In this document: in pieces, positions 10,601-20,700 of the stretch
How the letters are laid out: every line of letters begins with the position of its first letter
Position numbering within the stretch: the stretch's first letter is position 1
Source: a virus
Direction: 5' to 3' (one strand)
IMG/VR virus record: IMGVR_UViG_3300020445_000034
Span: 1-32,155 of that record
Length of the DNA: 32,155 bases
Made by a program: the position numbers and the translations under genes
Notes under the pieces: generated by a model
What the model saw: the letters and a program-made list of their open reading frames with translations, nothing else
Databases searched by the model: none
What the model was told of the DNA's origin: nothing

Positions 10601-12876
10601 AGTCCTCTTTTATCAACAATGAAATGTGAAATAGTATTCTCTCTAGCAATTCTTAGAGCATTACCTGCTTCATCAAATATAGTTTCACCTTCTACAAAAG
10701 ATCCAGAAAGAACCTTAACATAGAGTGTACTACCCCATGAAAGATAACCATCAGCAGATCCTTCTACTACAGCATAAGCACCACTCTTAGATCCAGTAAC
10801 ATACTTACCAGAAGCAAATGTACCATCTGCTTTATTACTATCAACTGTGATCTTTGTTAAGAATGTCGGATTAAAGTACGACATCTTGAATGTGGAATTA
10901 TATGAAGATATTGCACCTATTCTACCCTTAGAAAGGATTCTATCAGAATCAGGATTAAATCCAATTCCTCTTTCTTGTAAAGTAAAGTTCTTTGGTTTAG
11001 CAAGACCAACTGTAGGAACAATCATCTCACTATAAGAAACCAAATGACCAAATATATCATTTGTATCTGGTGTCTCTGCTCCTACTTTAGTAAAGAATAA
11101 CTTAGTTCTAAAATCAGCATCATTCTCGTTATATTCTCTACAAAGAAGATCAACTACATCTCTCCTTCCAAGAAGAGTTAATTCGATATATGCTTCAGTA
11201 CCTAGGAAAGAATTGGGGAATTGAGCATTAGAACCATGAAACTTAGAATATGCAAGAACAGTTAATTCCTGTGTATCATTTGATTGAGATGAAGTTCTAA
11301 TCCAGAAAGAACCATGAGATGCTTCCCATCCAGAATTTACAATATCACCAAAAGTCTTACCTGCTGCTGATGTAGTAATGTCTACAAGAACAGTCTTTAT
11401 TGCTTGATCAGAACTATAATTATTAGTTCTCCTTACACGAGTCTGTTTATGTCCATCAATTTCTCCATTTGTACCCAAACCATCTGTAGAAGCTTCTGTA
11501 TTATTCTGTCCTAGAGAACCATCACTAAAGACACTATTCAAATATAATGTTGGGTAAGCAGATAATTCAGCACCAAAAGAATTCAGTGGAATTGTATTGT
11601 AAGTATTTGTTAGATAAAAACTTGAAAGACCAGAATGCTTAAGAGTAATATTATCTCTCTCAAGTGATGATCTAGATTTATTTAATGGTAAATACTTACT
11701 TTCCTTATTAACAATCTCATAACCCTTAATGTATGCCTTACCAGCACCAACTGTTGCAACCAATTTACCTACTGCATCCTGCTCTGTTAAACCATTAACC
11801 AATTCAGTTGTTGGATTCTTAGAATATATTCCTCTGTTACCATTACGTTGATAATACTCACGAATATCTGTTGGGAAATCCTCTACAACATAATCACCAG
11901 ATTCATCAAAGGTTCTTCTTGCTAAAGTCTCTTCAATTACGTTATAATCTGCTGCTTTAATCTTCCTCTGTACAGATCCTCTCTTTACGGTAAGAAGTTG
12001 AATAAAATTACTGTCTGTGGTAGCATCTAATTCATATTTAATTAGATCCAATCCAATCGATAATCTGTGAGCACCAGGAGCACTAAAGTTTGCAAATCCT
12101 CTTGCTTGATCATAGAGTGTTGAATCTTCTTCAGGAGTGATTAAAGACTCTGTGATTTTAAAACCTACCTTAGCGGAAGGAGCATTTGTATATGGTTCAA
12201 GAATAAGAAGTTCAGAATCGTTACGAACAAAATGACCATTTACAAAGTAAATACCTTCTTCTACTTGTACAGCAGAAGCATACCCCATTGCAGGACTAGT
12301 CTGTGAGGTCTCTACACCTGTGTCTGGGTCTTTTGTTACCACAGCAGTAGGTAGAACACTTCCGTCCGTTCCAACCACCAAAAGCGGTGTATTAACACCA
12401 TCTACAACTTCTAGTGTTTCTCCTTGACGGAATGTAGATTCATTGTTCGCATTACCACTACTTGTATAGTTTACATAAACTGTATCAGCAGAGGTTGTAG
12501 TTGCATAACGAGTTGAAATAACTGTACCTGTAACACCAGATGTTATCCCCTTTAACGTCTGACCTACCAGGAGTTTAGTGTCGTATTTTTTAAATACGAT
12601 ATTTGATCCTTCTGATACTGCAACTTCAGTAACAGATGAGATTTTAACATAATCTAATTTATTATTTAAACCAACTTCCCCAGGAATGACCAAATCACCC
12701 TGTTTGAATTGTTTACGCCCAAAAGATTCAATCTGATTCTGTAGAATAGATTGAAGTTGAGTTAATTCTCTCGCTTGTATTGAGTAACCAGGACGAAAAA
12801 GAACTCTATAAAAGTTCTTTGTTGCATCGTAGTCATCATAATATGGACTTACATTGAGATTCGTCTTTTGTGGCAT
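4675..12876 (-). CDS. Giant DUF4815-type baseplate/tail structural protein (2733 aa)
   Basis: The first ~200 residues ('S-P-Y-Y-D-D-Y-D-A-T-K-N-F-Y-R-V-L-F-R-P-G-Y-S-I-Q-A-R-E-L-T-Q-L-Q') match what I know as DUF4815, a domain of large tail or baseplate proteins in marine T4-like phages. Near residues 1360-1430 is a stretch with 'Y-T-M-R-D-I-G-K-L-E-K-R-V-E-R-L-E-Y-Y-T-L', a likely short coiled coil. Most of the rest is beta-rich and modular. Several units are of the form 'G-E-x-V-T-G-x-x-S-G-A-x-G-x-V' and others of the form 'G-S-G-Y-T-S-A-P-x-I-V-I-S-G' (about residues 1960-2060). The same modules occur in the gp7-like and gp8-like proteins. No signal peptide or enzyme motif is seen. It follows gp8 by 27 bases and may take the place of T4 gp9/gp10-type wedge-to-fibre components; that equivalence is inferred. 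No strong ribosome binding site precedes the ATG. Confidence 0.85.
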   Translation of the reverse strand: MPQKTNLNVSPYYDDYDATKNFYRVLFRPGYSIQARELTQLQSILQNQIESFGRKQFKQGDLVIPGEVGLNNKLDYVKISSVTEVAVSEGSNIVFKKYDTKLLVGQTLKGITSGVTGTVISTRYATTTSADTVYVNYTSSGNANNESTFRQGETLEVVDGVNTPLLVVGTDGSVLPTAVVTKDPDTGVETSQTSPAMGYASAVQVEEGIYFVNGHFVRNDSELLILEPYTNAPSAKVGFKITESLITPEEDSTLYDQARGFANFSAPGAHRLSIGLDLIKYELDATTDSNFIQLLTVKRGSVQRKIKAADYNVIEETLARRTFDESGDYVVEDFPTDIREYYQRNGNRGIYSKNPTTELVNGLTEQDAVGKLVATVGAGKAYIKGYEIVNKESKYLPLNKSRSSLERDNITLKHSGLSSFYLTNTYNTIPLNSFGAELSAYPTLYLNSVFSDGSLGQNNTEASTDGLGTNGEIDGHKQTRVRRTNNYSSDQAIKTVLVDITTSAAGKTFGDIVNSGWEASHGSFWIRTSSQSNDTQELTVLAYSKFHGSNAQFPNSFLGTEAYIELTLLGRRDVVDLLCREYNENDADFRTKLFFTKVGAETPDTNDIFGHLVSYSEMIVPTVGLAKPKNFTLQERGIGFNPDSDRILSKGRIGAISSYNSTFKMSYFNPTFLTKITVDSNKADGTFASGKYVTGSKSGAYAVVEGSADGYLSWGSTLYVKVLSGSFVEGETIFDEAGNALRIARENTISHFIVDKRGLNYGGLTAVVVDGIKYDPSIIAPSLDGGGGVYKIGIVARDSVSTVYSQPPVVALTTTSGTFNSNNSAISRAVLFKNVIQTFTPQNVKSMHARFGVAPAGGQPPHLFTSDVELSREAYVRSTNVTDFTFSGSVGNQYVECTGFGGDASKVLVQGDLVQFSDANNNLVKAIVQQATRPEGAKKSRIYLDSLLPSDVASTTVVRIRPKVENSSKSSLIFPTGSKQIKSLVKGVDDTALKYYQRRDFVLDSSSSGGQLTFKAQLEFGTQKFVDYTEQNFLITIHDKGNASAVETGDVVYVPANAVEVASSTDTTTGLTAGSVTVTLSDNYFGALSGGSEYPKLKLSATLELTKARPRLKTVIRDKKIVITPAGDKVIPLRGQDQEAAEINTVSYSDVLKINYIYEGSSTAPPTVDSAGNLISGTDVTSRFTFDDGQRDTLYDVSRIVIKPGFDLPTGQLLASFDYFDHSQGDFCTVDSYLHEAGVSADEIPTFNSSVFGITNLRDVIDFRPKVDNNATITGFQDQSIFKNSSFNDFIGDGGVVSSCPASDTNLPFTISFYQDQYLDRIDGVFLTKKGEFIVKEGNPSLNPSRPEAVDDSIALSYLYIPAYTTNSSDVRVVPVDNKRYTMRDIGKLEKRVERLEYYTLLSVLEQQALNMQIKDEVGLERYKSGFVVDNFETHKVGNLKSIDYKCAIDTKQSVLRSQSREDSFDLEEVNTKEDERVVAGYQRTGDVITLPYTELKLLDNPFATKTINPNPFVVIQYVGDASLDAPVDSWYENTDSPLISDNNTQLYTIFLAKNNIREAYSSIHNSYAVNWVGSNQNFFNIGPLSDINSDQVTSSVKIANVASSSNISPQNNETGKGIQTKVIGETAVATSLKQFARSKAVKFTIRRMKPNTRIYPFMEGRDISRWTNPDLRFTGIPGNSLSTFGGSIVTDGSGNASGLIVIPNGYAPVEGSTWNNYLYNTVYDTTSEELQFTVGEKTLRFTSSSTDENKDNVETFTELKYYPTGVLPANISSIVSTLPAYLKANEGKQIVDLDTSTQKKPSPLTQTFKVENLDGGCFVTGLSLYFNKKASKIPIRTYLTNTVSGKPGSYVIPGSENTLSPETYLKIYVSQETTIEIGESVTGLVSGASGPVYKIFDKTGIEVLPGNANKIPVAPDQVYTLVLSNNNGTSFQQAETLTIPSLTLANNTNNTNITVTIAKDSGRVTDLKVIGAGSSYDTASMTIESPQLPGGTTATGSLGLSDGKLYNSDVSIAGSGYTSAPSIVISGTGTGNNGAAVKAVVTIDTPGVRMGVATNLATDTSGSVATYFKFDYPVYLQNDTEYAFVVETDSVDYEIWASEVGESSGSGTVTVQPGLGSVYRSQNVDSWTENLKEDIKFQLNRAEFDVSRSGSLLLTNKPVGYEKMYASSIRTSSESSSSGTLKRFRGNNTYVEVTHRDHGFEDGGKSFVFFKDMIEVGGVSASSLNTRLFPVENCGIDTFNIVSPTQASSNAIGGTSAGLIATNRKYEKLYADIGYISFPQTSINSSVKTTNVIPVDSGSVNYVSYSQSDYEKTFIGQEHFFINQKVVASRINELRNDISNSLIYKLDLESTSTTLSPLVDLRTSSVKTISNRIENPTGKESRYGRQNQKIRMYKIFTFVITGHSGTDITVGQSVDSTTNTTTSEIAGLQGGNGKVLAWDGSTSTVTIKLLNNGQFKATEALTFSSQTTLTGVTITNAGSTEVVPSFTVNTTLNAYNSNENASITDDELYLDKISGIIVDWDAKDQELVIFNNKQPINNDFTSKVTGGSAYARAATPSDQVADVFRVGDYLQYVGQAANTSDWWEVNSIEYQDGIGYVSEDSSKNTSGVSKYVTKEIALDNAGTSIDVKITANVRNISDIKVLYKYKEESSETNFDDIEWKYFNVDGKSDIELSASAENEISGLFEKQESYQEIPFSVSNLPEFTSFAVKVVMNSDNPSYVPKLQDLRAVASF

Positions 12877-12903
12877 CGTAAACCAAAGCTAACATGGGGG
12901 AGG

Positions 12904-14730
12904 TTAGAATTCGATTACTAGCTTGATGTCCTCTATTTGGTCAGCAGCTCTAGTAATAAGTCTTCTGTTCTCTATGTATACGAGTTCTCCAGAGTTAGAT
13001 TTGATCTCAGGTGTCGCCAAACCTGCGGTGAATGTTACACCTTCAGCAGTTGAACCATATGATGTGTTAACTGTAACAGATACAGCAGTACCAGCATCAG
13101 TAATAGCGTTAGATGCATCAGATGCAAATGCTCTTACTACACCACTATCTGTGTGTGATTGTGGTGATTGATAATACTTAAGAATACCGTCTGTAGTACT
13201 GGAATCATCAAGTTTCCAAGAAACAACAGTTCCCTTAGCAGTTCCACCAGTTACAGTTTGTGAAATCTGATTATCTTTTCCGAAGGAACTACTAGTAAGT
13301 CCAGTTCCTGTGACTCTTACAGCGTATACACCAGAGAGGGTGTTTGCAGTTGCATAATTTGTAGAACCCCACTGAAGTGGATCTTTAATAAGTCCAATTC
13401 TACGGAAGTCGTTATCAACAGGGAAATCGCCTTGTCCTTCTGCATAGGTAAGACGAACATTAACCATCACACGCTTTGCGTTTAATTCTTGTGAAAGGTT
13501 AGCACCATGACCACCTTCAGGTGGAATGATAACTTCAAGAGCACCACGAGCAGAACCACCAATAGATTCTGAAGTAGCAAGTGTGCTATCACTAAAGACA
13601 CCATAAGCATCTCCACCAGCACCTGTTCCAGTACCAGTTACCAAAGCAACACTACCATATGTGTATCCAGTTCCTGCTACTTCAACAGCAGAAGAGGTAA
13701 GAGCACCAGTACCATCTGTTTCAATCTTAACGATACCACCTGTACCATCTCCAAGAATAGGAGCATAAAGTGCAGAAGCACCAGTTTTGTTAGCAGGAAG
13801 TGCAAGACCAACATCTTTGATAAGAACTGTATCAATAGCACCATCAACAGCAGCAGGACCAGCATATGTGCCGATAGGCATGAAGTCACTGGATAGGAAA
13901 TCCATAACTTGCTGAGTGGTCATTGTATAAAGGTACTTCCAACGATATCCGTCAGTAGGACCAGTATATACACCATTAGCATAGTTATTTGCTGTAGTAG
14001 GCATATCAGAAGCGTTACCACCACCAGCAGTTACATCTTCTTTATTGTAAAGGCACTTGAATACTTCATAACTGCTGTTCATAACGTAGAACTTAGCAGC
14101 ACTAAGTGTATTAGCACCAGTAACACCAGCCTTAGCAGTACCACCTGAAGCAGGAGCACCAGTATAATCTGGTTTGTACATATCGAACTTAGGGTTCAAT
14201 ACTGTATTCCAGTTATAACGAGGAGTAACGGAAATAACGTTAGATGACTCTACCCTTTTCGCAGCAATCAATTCTTCGTAAATCTTGAATTTCTCTTCTT
14301 GGTTATCCAGAGGAGCAGGAGCATTAGTCTCGTCAGCAATACGATGAACACCCGCTTTTGCTTCAGCACCAGTGTCGGCAGCACCAGCATATCCCTTAAT
14401 TACATTACCAGATGTCGGAGTACCTGAGGCAGGAGAAGGAGAGTGAACTAACAATGAGTTAGGATTAACCTTACGTACAGTTGCTTTCCATGTGGTAGAA
14501 CCATATGCTGTAGCACCACCAGATCCAGCATCGTAGACCTCATCTCCTACAGCAAATGCAGTACCATTAGCATTATAGATCTCCAGGTACGAATCCCATT
14601 GGTCTGACCGACCAACAAAAAAGTACATTCGAGAACGATCCGCACTAGTATCGTTTGCTCCTTCCGTAAGTGATTCTAGAAACTGATTAGCATTAAAAAT
14701 GCGAAACTTTTCAGAGATGATTGCCGACAT
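12904..14730 (-). CDS. 8: Baseplate wedge protein, gp8-like (608 aa)
   Basis: The 608-residue protein starts MSAIISEKFRIFNANQFLES and has early segments 'R-M-Y-F-F-V-G-R-S-D-Q-W' and 'Y-R-W-K-Y-L-Y-T-M-T' (near residue 267). These are characteristic of the proteins annotated as gp8 baseplate wedge in marine T4-like phages. It is nearly twice as long as T4 gp8 (about 334 residues). The extra length includes Gly/Ala/Thr-rich beta segments, for example 'V-A-G-T-G-Y-T-Y-G-S-V-A-L-V' (about residue 355) and 'V-T-G-G-T-A-K-G-T-V-V-S-W' (about residue 493). Similar elements appear in the two giant neighbours. The C-terminus ends 'I-K-L-V-I-E-F'. A tandem late promoter lies about 41 bases upstream. 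The gp8 assignment rests on gene order and these motifs, not on visible identity to T4. Confidence 0.8.
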   Translation of the reverse strand: MSAIISEKFRIFNANQFLESLTEGANDTSADRSRMYFFVGRSDQWDSYLEIYNANGTAFAVGDEVYDAGSGGATAYGSTTWKATVRKVNPNSLLVHSPSPASGTPTSGNVIKGYAGAADTGAEAKAGVHRIADETNAPAPLDNQEEKFKIYEELIAAKRVESSNVISVTPRYNWNTVLNPKFDMYKPDYTGAPASGGTAKAGVTGANTLSAAKFYVMNSSYEVFKCLYNKEDVTAGGGNASDMPTTANNYANGVYTGPTDGYRWKYLYTMTTQQVMDFLSSDFMPIGTYAGPAAVDGAIDTVLIKDVGLALPANKTGASALYAPILGDGTGGIVKIETDGTGALTSSAVEVAGTGYTYGSVALVTGTGTGAGGDAYGVFSDSTLATSESIGGSARGALEVIIPPEGGHGANLSQELNAKRVMVNVRLTYAEGQGDFPVDNDFRRIGLIKDPLQWGSTNYATANTLSGVYAVRVTGTGLTSSSFGKDNQISQTVTGGTAKGTVVSWKLDDSSTTDGILKYYQSPQSHTDSGVVRAFASDASNAITDAGTAVSVTVNTSYGSTAEGVTFTAGLATPEIKSNSGELVYIENRRLITRAADQIEDIKLVIEF

Positions 14731-14770
14731 AATTGAAATTGGGTAGTTTTTTACTACAGGATATCCGAGT

Positions 14771-14784
14771 TATTTATATTTATA
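14771..14784 (-). promoter_or_regulatory. Tandem late promoter TATAAATATAAATA
   Basis: Two overlapping copies of TATAAATA (14771-14778 and 14777-14784) are read on the minus strand, about 41 bases before the gp8-like ATG at 14730 and overlapping the end of the gp7-like gene (stop at 14780). The match to the late NATAAATA motif is exact in both registers. Confidence 0.7.
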
Positions 14785-17700
14785 CTTGTCTAACTACAGT
14801 TCCTGCGAGTTCTGTTGTAAGACCTGTTGGTTGTGATGTATTAACGTTTGTTGATACAGAGGTGATTGTTGCTGTACAATCGTTGTTACCAGCTTGGAGT
14901 GTGATAGTATCATTCACAGAATAACCTAATCCTCCAAAGTTTGCGGTAATATAATTAACATCACCTGTACCAGAGGTAAAGTTAACCGTTAACCCTGAAC
15001 CTGTTCCACCTGTGACTCCACAAGTTCCAGATAAAGGATAACCAGTACCAGTTGTTATGATATTTATCGTACCTTGTACAGTACCGTTATACAATACAGC
15101 TAAAGTTGTTCCCGTTTTAGAAGAATATTCTAACGGGAATTTACCACACAAGACTTCACCACTAGCAGTAAAGTTTGTTGGATTGGTAACATAAACAAAT
15201 GCATCACCCCACGAGAAGTCAGAGTCCAACAGCAATGCGTTAGAAATTGACGTTGTTGAGGATCCCATTCCTACTGTTGGTGTATTAACTGGAGTACTAA
15301 CAATATTGTTGGTTGTACTACTGACCAAAGATTGAAGTTGAATCTGTTTTTGGAAAACTGACTCATCAAAAGATGCGGAAGTTATAGCATTTTGTACCAC
15401 ACTATTGTTAGGTGATACTCGAACTTCTAACGTCTTACCCACAACAGAATTATCAAAATTAGTAATTATTGTGTTCGTTAACTGCTTAACTGATCCAGCA
15501 GCAATAGTTGCAGAATGACTAAACTCATATGACTGTTGTATTGGATCTGTAATAACAGCAACGGTATTTGTAATACCTGGATTTGCTGCTGCAACTATGT
15601 TACGAGTATACTTAGTATCAAATGTTCTATGCTTTTTAATAATATTGTATCCACGTGATACATTAACAATAGGAGCAGACGTATATCCACTACCACCTTC
15701 ATCAAGAACAACATCCAGAACTTCACCACCATCAACAATAACATGTGCTTTAGCACCTCCACCATTAGTATCTAATGGTTCAAATGTTAATATTGGTGGA
15801 CTATCATACTGATAAGCATCAGGGTTCTTACTAAGTTCTCTCTTATTCCAAGTTAAAGAAGTTACTACTCCACTTGTTATAACTGCTGTAATATCAAGTC
15901 CTTCACCACGACTAATACCGTTATAGTTACTAACAGCAATAGTTGCTACACTATCATTAGATGCTTGAGTATTAGGTACAAATCCCAAAGGATTTACTCT
16001 ATTAGGAACTCGTTTAACTAACCTATACTCATCTTCTCCATCAATTTGAATACGATCTCCTGGTTCAACATTAGTAATACCTGGACGTACAGTATCATAT
16101 AACCAACCTGCTGCATCCTTCTTCATTATGCGTTTTCCATTTTCACTAACATAAGATACTTCTGTAGTAGCAGATGATAAATCAACTTCAACATAATCAG
16201 CATTTACAATATCAGTATTAGCAGCAACTCTGATAGGTTGCGTAAAATCTATATCAGGATTCTGACTACTCATAGTCCAATACCAGTTACTTGCAGTCTT
16301 CTGATATTTTCTAACTATACCAAGAGATTTAACACCTTGATATACAATAGTACCATCTTTAACACCAGTTATGAATGTATCATAAGCAGAATCTGCTCCA
16401 GTAACAGTAACAGTAACTTCATTTAAGAATAAATTTGGTTCAATATTATAACCATCAAGTAATTGGTCAGTAGAAGTACCAATAAAGAGAGCAATATCAA
16501 CAGATTGTCCCTTTCTCAATGGTTGTGAGAAAGTTATACTAGATTCGTTAATAGTGTAAGCAGTAGTTCTCTTCTGTAATACACCATCTATAAACACAAA
16601 TAAGAACCTATCATCATCAACAACCACAACTTCACCTGTCTCCTCATTCCTCATAACAAAAGGACCAGTTACAATATCATTAAAGTTTTCTTCTCTTATA
16701 ACCAAACGAGTGTAACCACCAACATTATGAGCAAAGAACTTCTCTACTGATAAAGGTTCTTGTACAAGGAGGGTATTTCCCCCTTGCTCCCACTTAGGTG
16801 CTTCAGCAAATATAACTTTATCTGGAATTGATGCATCTGCATCTCTCTTAATATAATATGCATTTCCTCTAGGGAAGGTCTCATCATACTTAGCATTTTG
16901 GAATATACCATTAACAACCATAAAGAGATCTTGTCCAACAGAGGTTTTAACCAATGTGTTATCTGTATAATACAATTCAAACTCTTTATTAACACCATCA
17001 AAATAATCGGGTGTTGATTTCTCAACGGTAGTACCATTAAGAATATTTTGTACATTCAAGAATAGTGCGTTTAATGCGGATGAGACATCACTACATTCAG
17101 TAAATATATTTGCTTTAGAAAGAATATTAATATTTGTATATGTCTTGCTAGGAGACCAATTACCAGTCCTCTGGTTATTATCAACAGTCTTTTCAAATAT
17201 ATTTGGACCTTTGTTAATAGTATCCGAAACCAAAGTCTTGTAAGTATCTAATGTTTGCTCTACTAAAGCACAATTACCAACAGAACCACCATTAGGATCT
17301 GGTAAGATAGTATTATCAGAGAAAGGTACTACGCTAGTATATGTTCCTGTTGGTAGAGTACTCTTGATAGCAGTAATCATCAAATTAATTGCATACCCAT
17401 ATGCTGCAATACTTTCTGCTTTTTGATCAACTATATGAGAAAGTTTATTTCCAAAATAATATCTTTCAGCAAAATCAATAACGTTGTAGTTACCACCATA
17501 CCTAATATGATATACAATAGCATCAACCAGATATCCAGTATCTCTCTTACACTTATCTTCAGATGGGATATTAATTGAAGGATAAGTTGCTTTAACCCAA
17601 CCCAAAGTTTCTTCTTGAATATACTGCTTGTTATTTTCTATCAAATAAGCAGCATCCATAAACATACCATCATTTATTCTGCTGAACGAGAATGTAACTT

Positions 17701-20700
17701 CACCAATGTTGTTAATAGTAGAGTAAATCGTAGTAACTGCACCAACTCCAATGGTAAGCGTTCCTCCTGTGCCAATTTGTACTGGTCCATAGTTCGTCTG
17801 TCCTGTATTAGTAACTGAAGTTGTAATAGTTTGACCAGAATAACTAAGATTAGATGTTTTAGAAACTTTAATTCTAGTATCACTTAAGATTTCAGTAACA
17901 GTAGTGCCTGGGTCAAATTGCTGTCCACTACTTACAGTCATACCTACACATATTCCCAATGAAGAGGGAACTTCAATAATATCAACACCTTGAGTTACAG
18001 TACAACCTGTTAAACTCAAATCCCAATTCCTTGTAGCAGCAATACAAAGATTCATTGCATACTTGTATGTTGCAATACTCTCTGATAACTGTGCAGAAAT
18101 ATGTGATAGAACACCTTCATTGAAATACTTACTTGCTGCATCATGAGTAGCAGTATTTCCTCCAAAACGAAGGTCATGCTCAAAAGCATCAACAATAAGA
18201 CCAATATCTCTTATACACTTAGATTCATATTGATTCCATGTAATGTAAGGATATGTTGACTTAGCATACCCAATTGCTTCTTCTTGAATGAATGTTCTGT
18301 TGAATCTCAATTGGTTAGCAGCATCTATCCATGTTCCTTCTTTTTGGAATATAGGTCTAACCTTTTTAAGATGCTGTACATTTAAAGTGTTATCTTTAAA
18401 TTGAAATAGTCTACCGACAAATTTAGTTGCAGAAATACTATTACTATCAACAACCCTAGGACCAAAGGGTGCTTTAGCAAATGTAATTGTATTTCCAGTT
18501 ACTGTATATGAAGTTTCTGGTTCTTGTAATACACCATCAAGAGTAATAGTTAAAGCAACAGCATTGTATGGTGTTATTGGTTGATTACTCTTAGTGTCTA
18601 TTATTGTAAACTCTCTAGTACCAGTTATATTACCATCAGAATTAAAATCACCATCAAATGCTGGAGTTAAAGTAAGTTCTCTGGCGATCAAACCACTGGT
18701 ATCACTGGATTTCTCAGTTACTGATCCATTACCTCTCAGAATATTGAGATCTTGATTCAGATTGATAACAGTTTGATGATGTCTCTTAGTATCTACTACA
18801 GTTGCCTTATTAGTTTCTTCATTCCATAGTTTTAAAGTAGATACCTGTGATGTCTTAGAATTCTCATTAATCTTAACATCTGCTTTACCATCAATATTCA
18901 ATTCACCAAAGACTTTAAATCCAGCAGGATGAACAGATTCTTTAATAAGATCTCTCCAATCTTCAATACCAGTTTTTGACTCTACAACATATGAATAATC
19001 TTGATAAAAATGATTATCTGCAATTTTATGAGTTCTTACTCCAACTTTACCCTTATCAGAAGTAAATGTACCAAGATTATCCCAATATGATCTTAGATCT
19101 ACATTGAACTCAGTCTTCAATGCAGATATAACTTTTCCTGATGCCCTACTAGCAGAACCAACTACATTCACACCAGTTACAAATTCACCAGAATTAATGG
19201 ACACCTTGAGGATATTAGATCCTCTTCTCCATCCATTAGCAACAACAGTTCCAACTGAATTTCCTTGAGTTACTCTTTCTCCATTAAGAAACTCATCTGT
19301 AGTATCAACAATTAAAGCAATACTACAAGAATGTTTTCTAAGAATAGATTTATCATTCCAAACACCAGAACTATTAAATTCAATATCAACATTCTTAGTA
19401 ATACCAATGGAAGATCCTAGAGCATATGCTCTTACATCACCTTCTATAACTTTAAGAGATGGTTTATAACTATAATTCTTTCCTTTATTGATAACATCAA
19501 CTCTAGCAATGTTATTAGTAAAGGTTTTTAAGACTTTAAATTCTGCTTCTGTTCCATCACCATCAGAAACAACTACTTTTGGTTTAGAGTAATTTGATCC
19601 AGCAGTATTAATTACAACACCAGTTATATTCTTGTTTACAGCATCCCACTCAGCAGAAACAGTAGCAGTATAGACATTATTCAATTCTCCTCCCAATACT
19701 AGAGGAACTTTTTTATATCCAGATCCAAGATTAGATACACTAACTGAATTAATAGCACCAATAGCAGAACGAGATGTAGTAGTGTACTTCATCACACCAG
19801 TTCCATACCATTCTGGAAGTTCAGTTAATTCATATACAAATCTATTTGCTGTTACAAAACTAACTTTAACACCAGACTGTACAGACTCACTACCAGCAGT
19901 TAGTGCGTCAGATACTTCATACCTTCCCTGTAAAGGATCATTAATGACCTCAAGATAATTGTTATTATCTTCAATAGTACTAATATTACCAATGCGAATA
20001 GTATTATCACCATTTTGCATTGTTCTTACTATAGACTTATAGTAATATCTCTGATAACTTCTTGGTTTTCTATCCGTAAGAGTACCAGTTAAACTAATAT
20101 CACCAATCCTAGGTCCATAACCAAATTTAACATAAACATAAGAATCTGGTAGACCTGGACTACCAACCCTAACTACTTCTTCTGCAATTATATTATCGTT
20201 CTGACTAGGAGAAACTACAAACTCAGCATATCCATTAGTGAAATGACTTACATCAAATCTATACTGATAGAATTCTTGTATATTAATATTTGGTGAGATT
20301 TCATAAGGACCAGATACTGTATCTGATATCTTAGTTACAATCTTATAATCAGAAACAGCAGTTATTTCAATGTTTCTCTTAGGAAGACTCTCATCAAAAA
20401 CTGTAGACTCTTCAAATACCTTATACTTTGCAAAATCACCAGCAATAAAGAATCCTTGATCGTGTTCAACAACTAACTTATTATTTGTGAAAGATAAGAT
20501 CACAGGATCTAATGCAGTAACACCAGTAATAGGTACTGTAGATCCTGGTGTGAACTTATATGAACCTTGGTACAAGTGTACTACTTCATCATCGAAATGA
20601 TCAATATCGTGGGTATTATTCTGTGCTCTAAGAACAGTTAATTCATTATCTGTTGCCGATATTGCAGTAATTTTTAATAGTTCATCTCCAACTTTTATAA

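Noticed and set aside
12877-12903. Possible hairpin CTAAC...GTTAG between the gp8-like and DUF4815 genes
   Set aside because: The stem is only five pairs and no U-tract follows; not a convincing terminator.
15061-15068. GATAAATA late-promoter match inside the gp7-like gene
   Set aside because: It lies within coding sequence far from any start; one such match is expected by chance.
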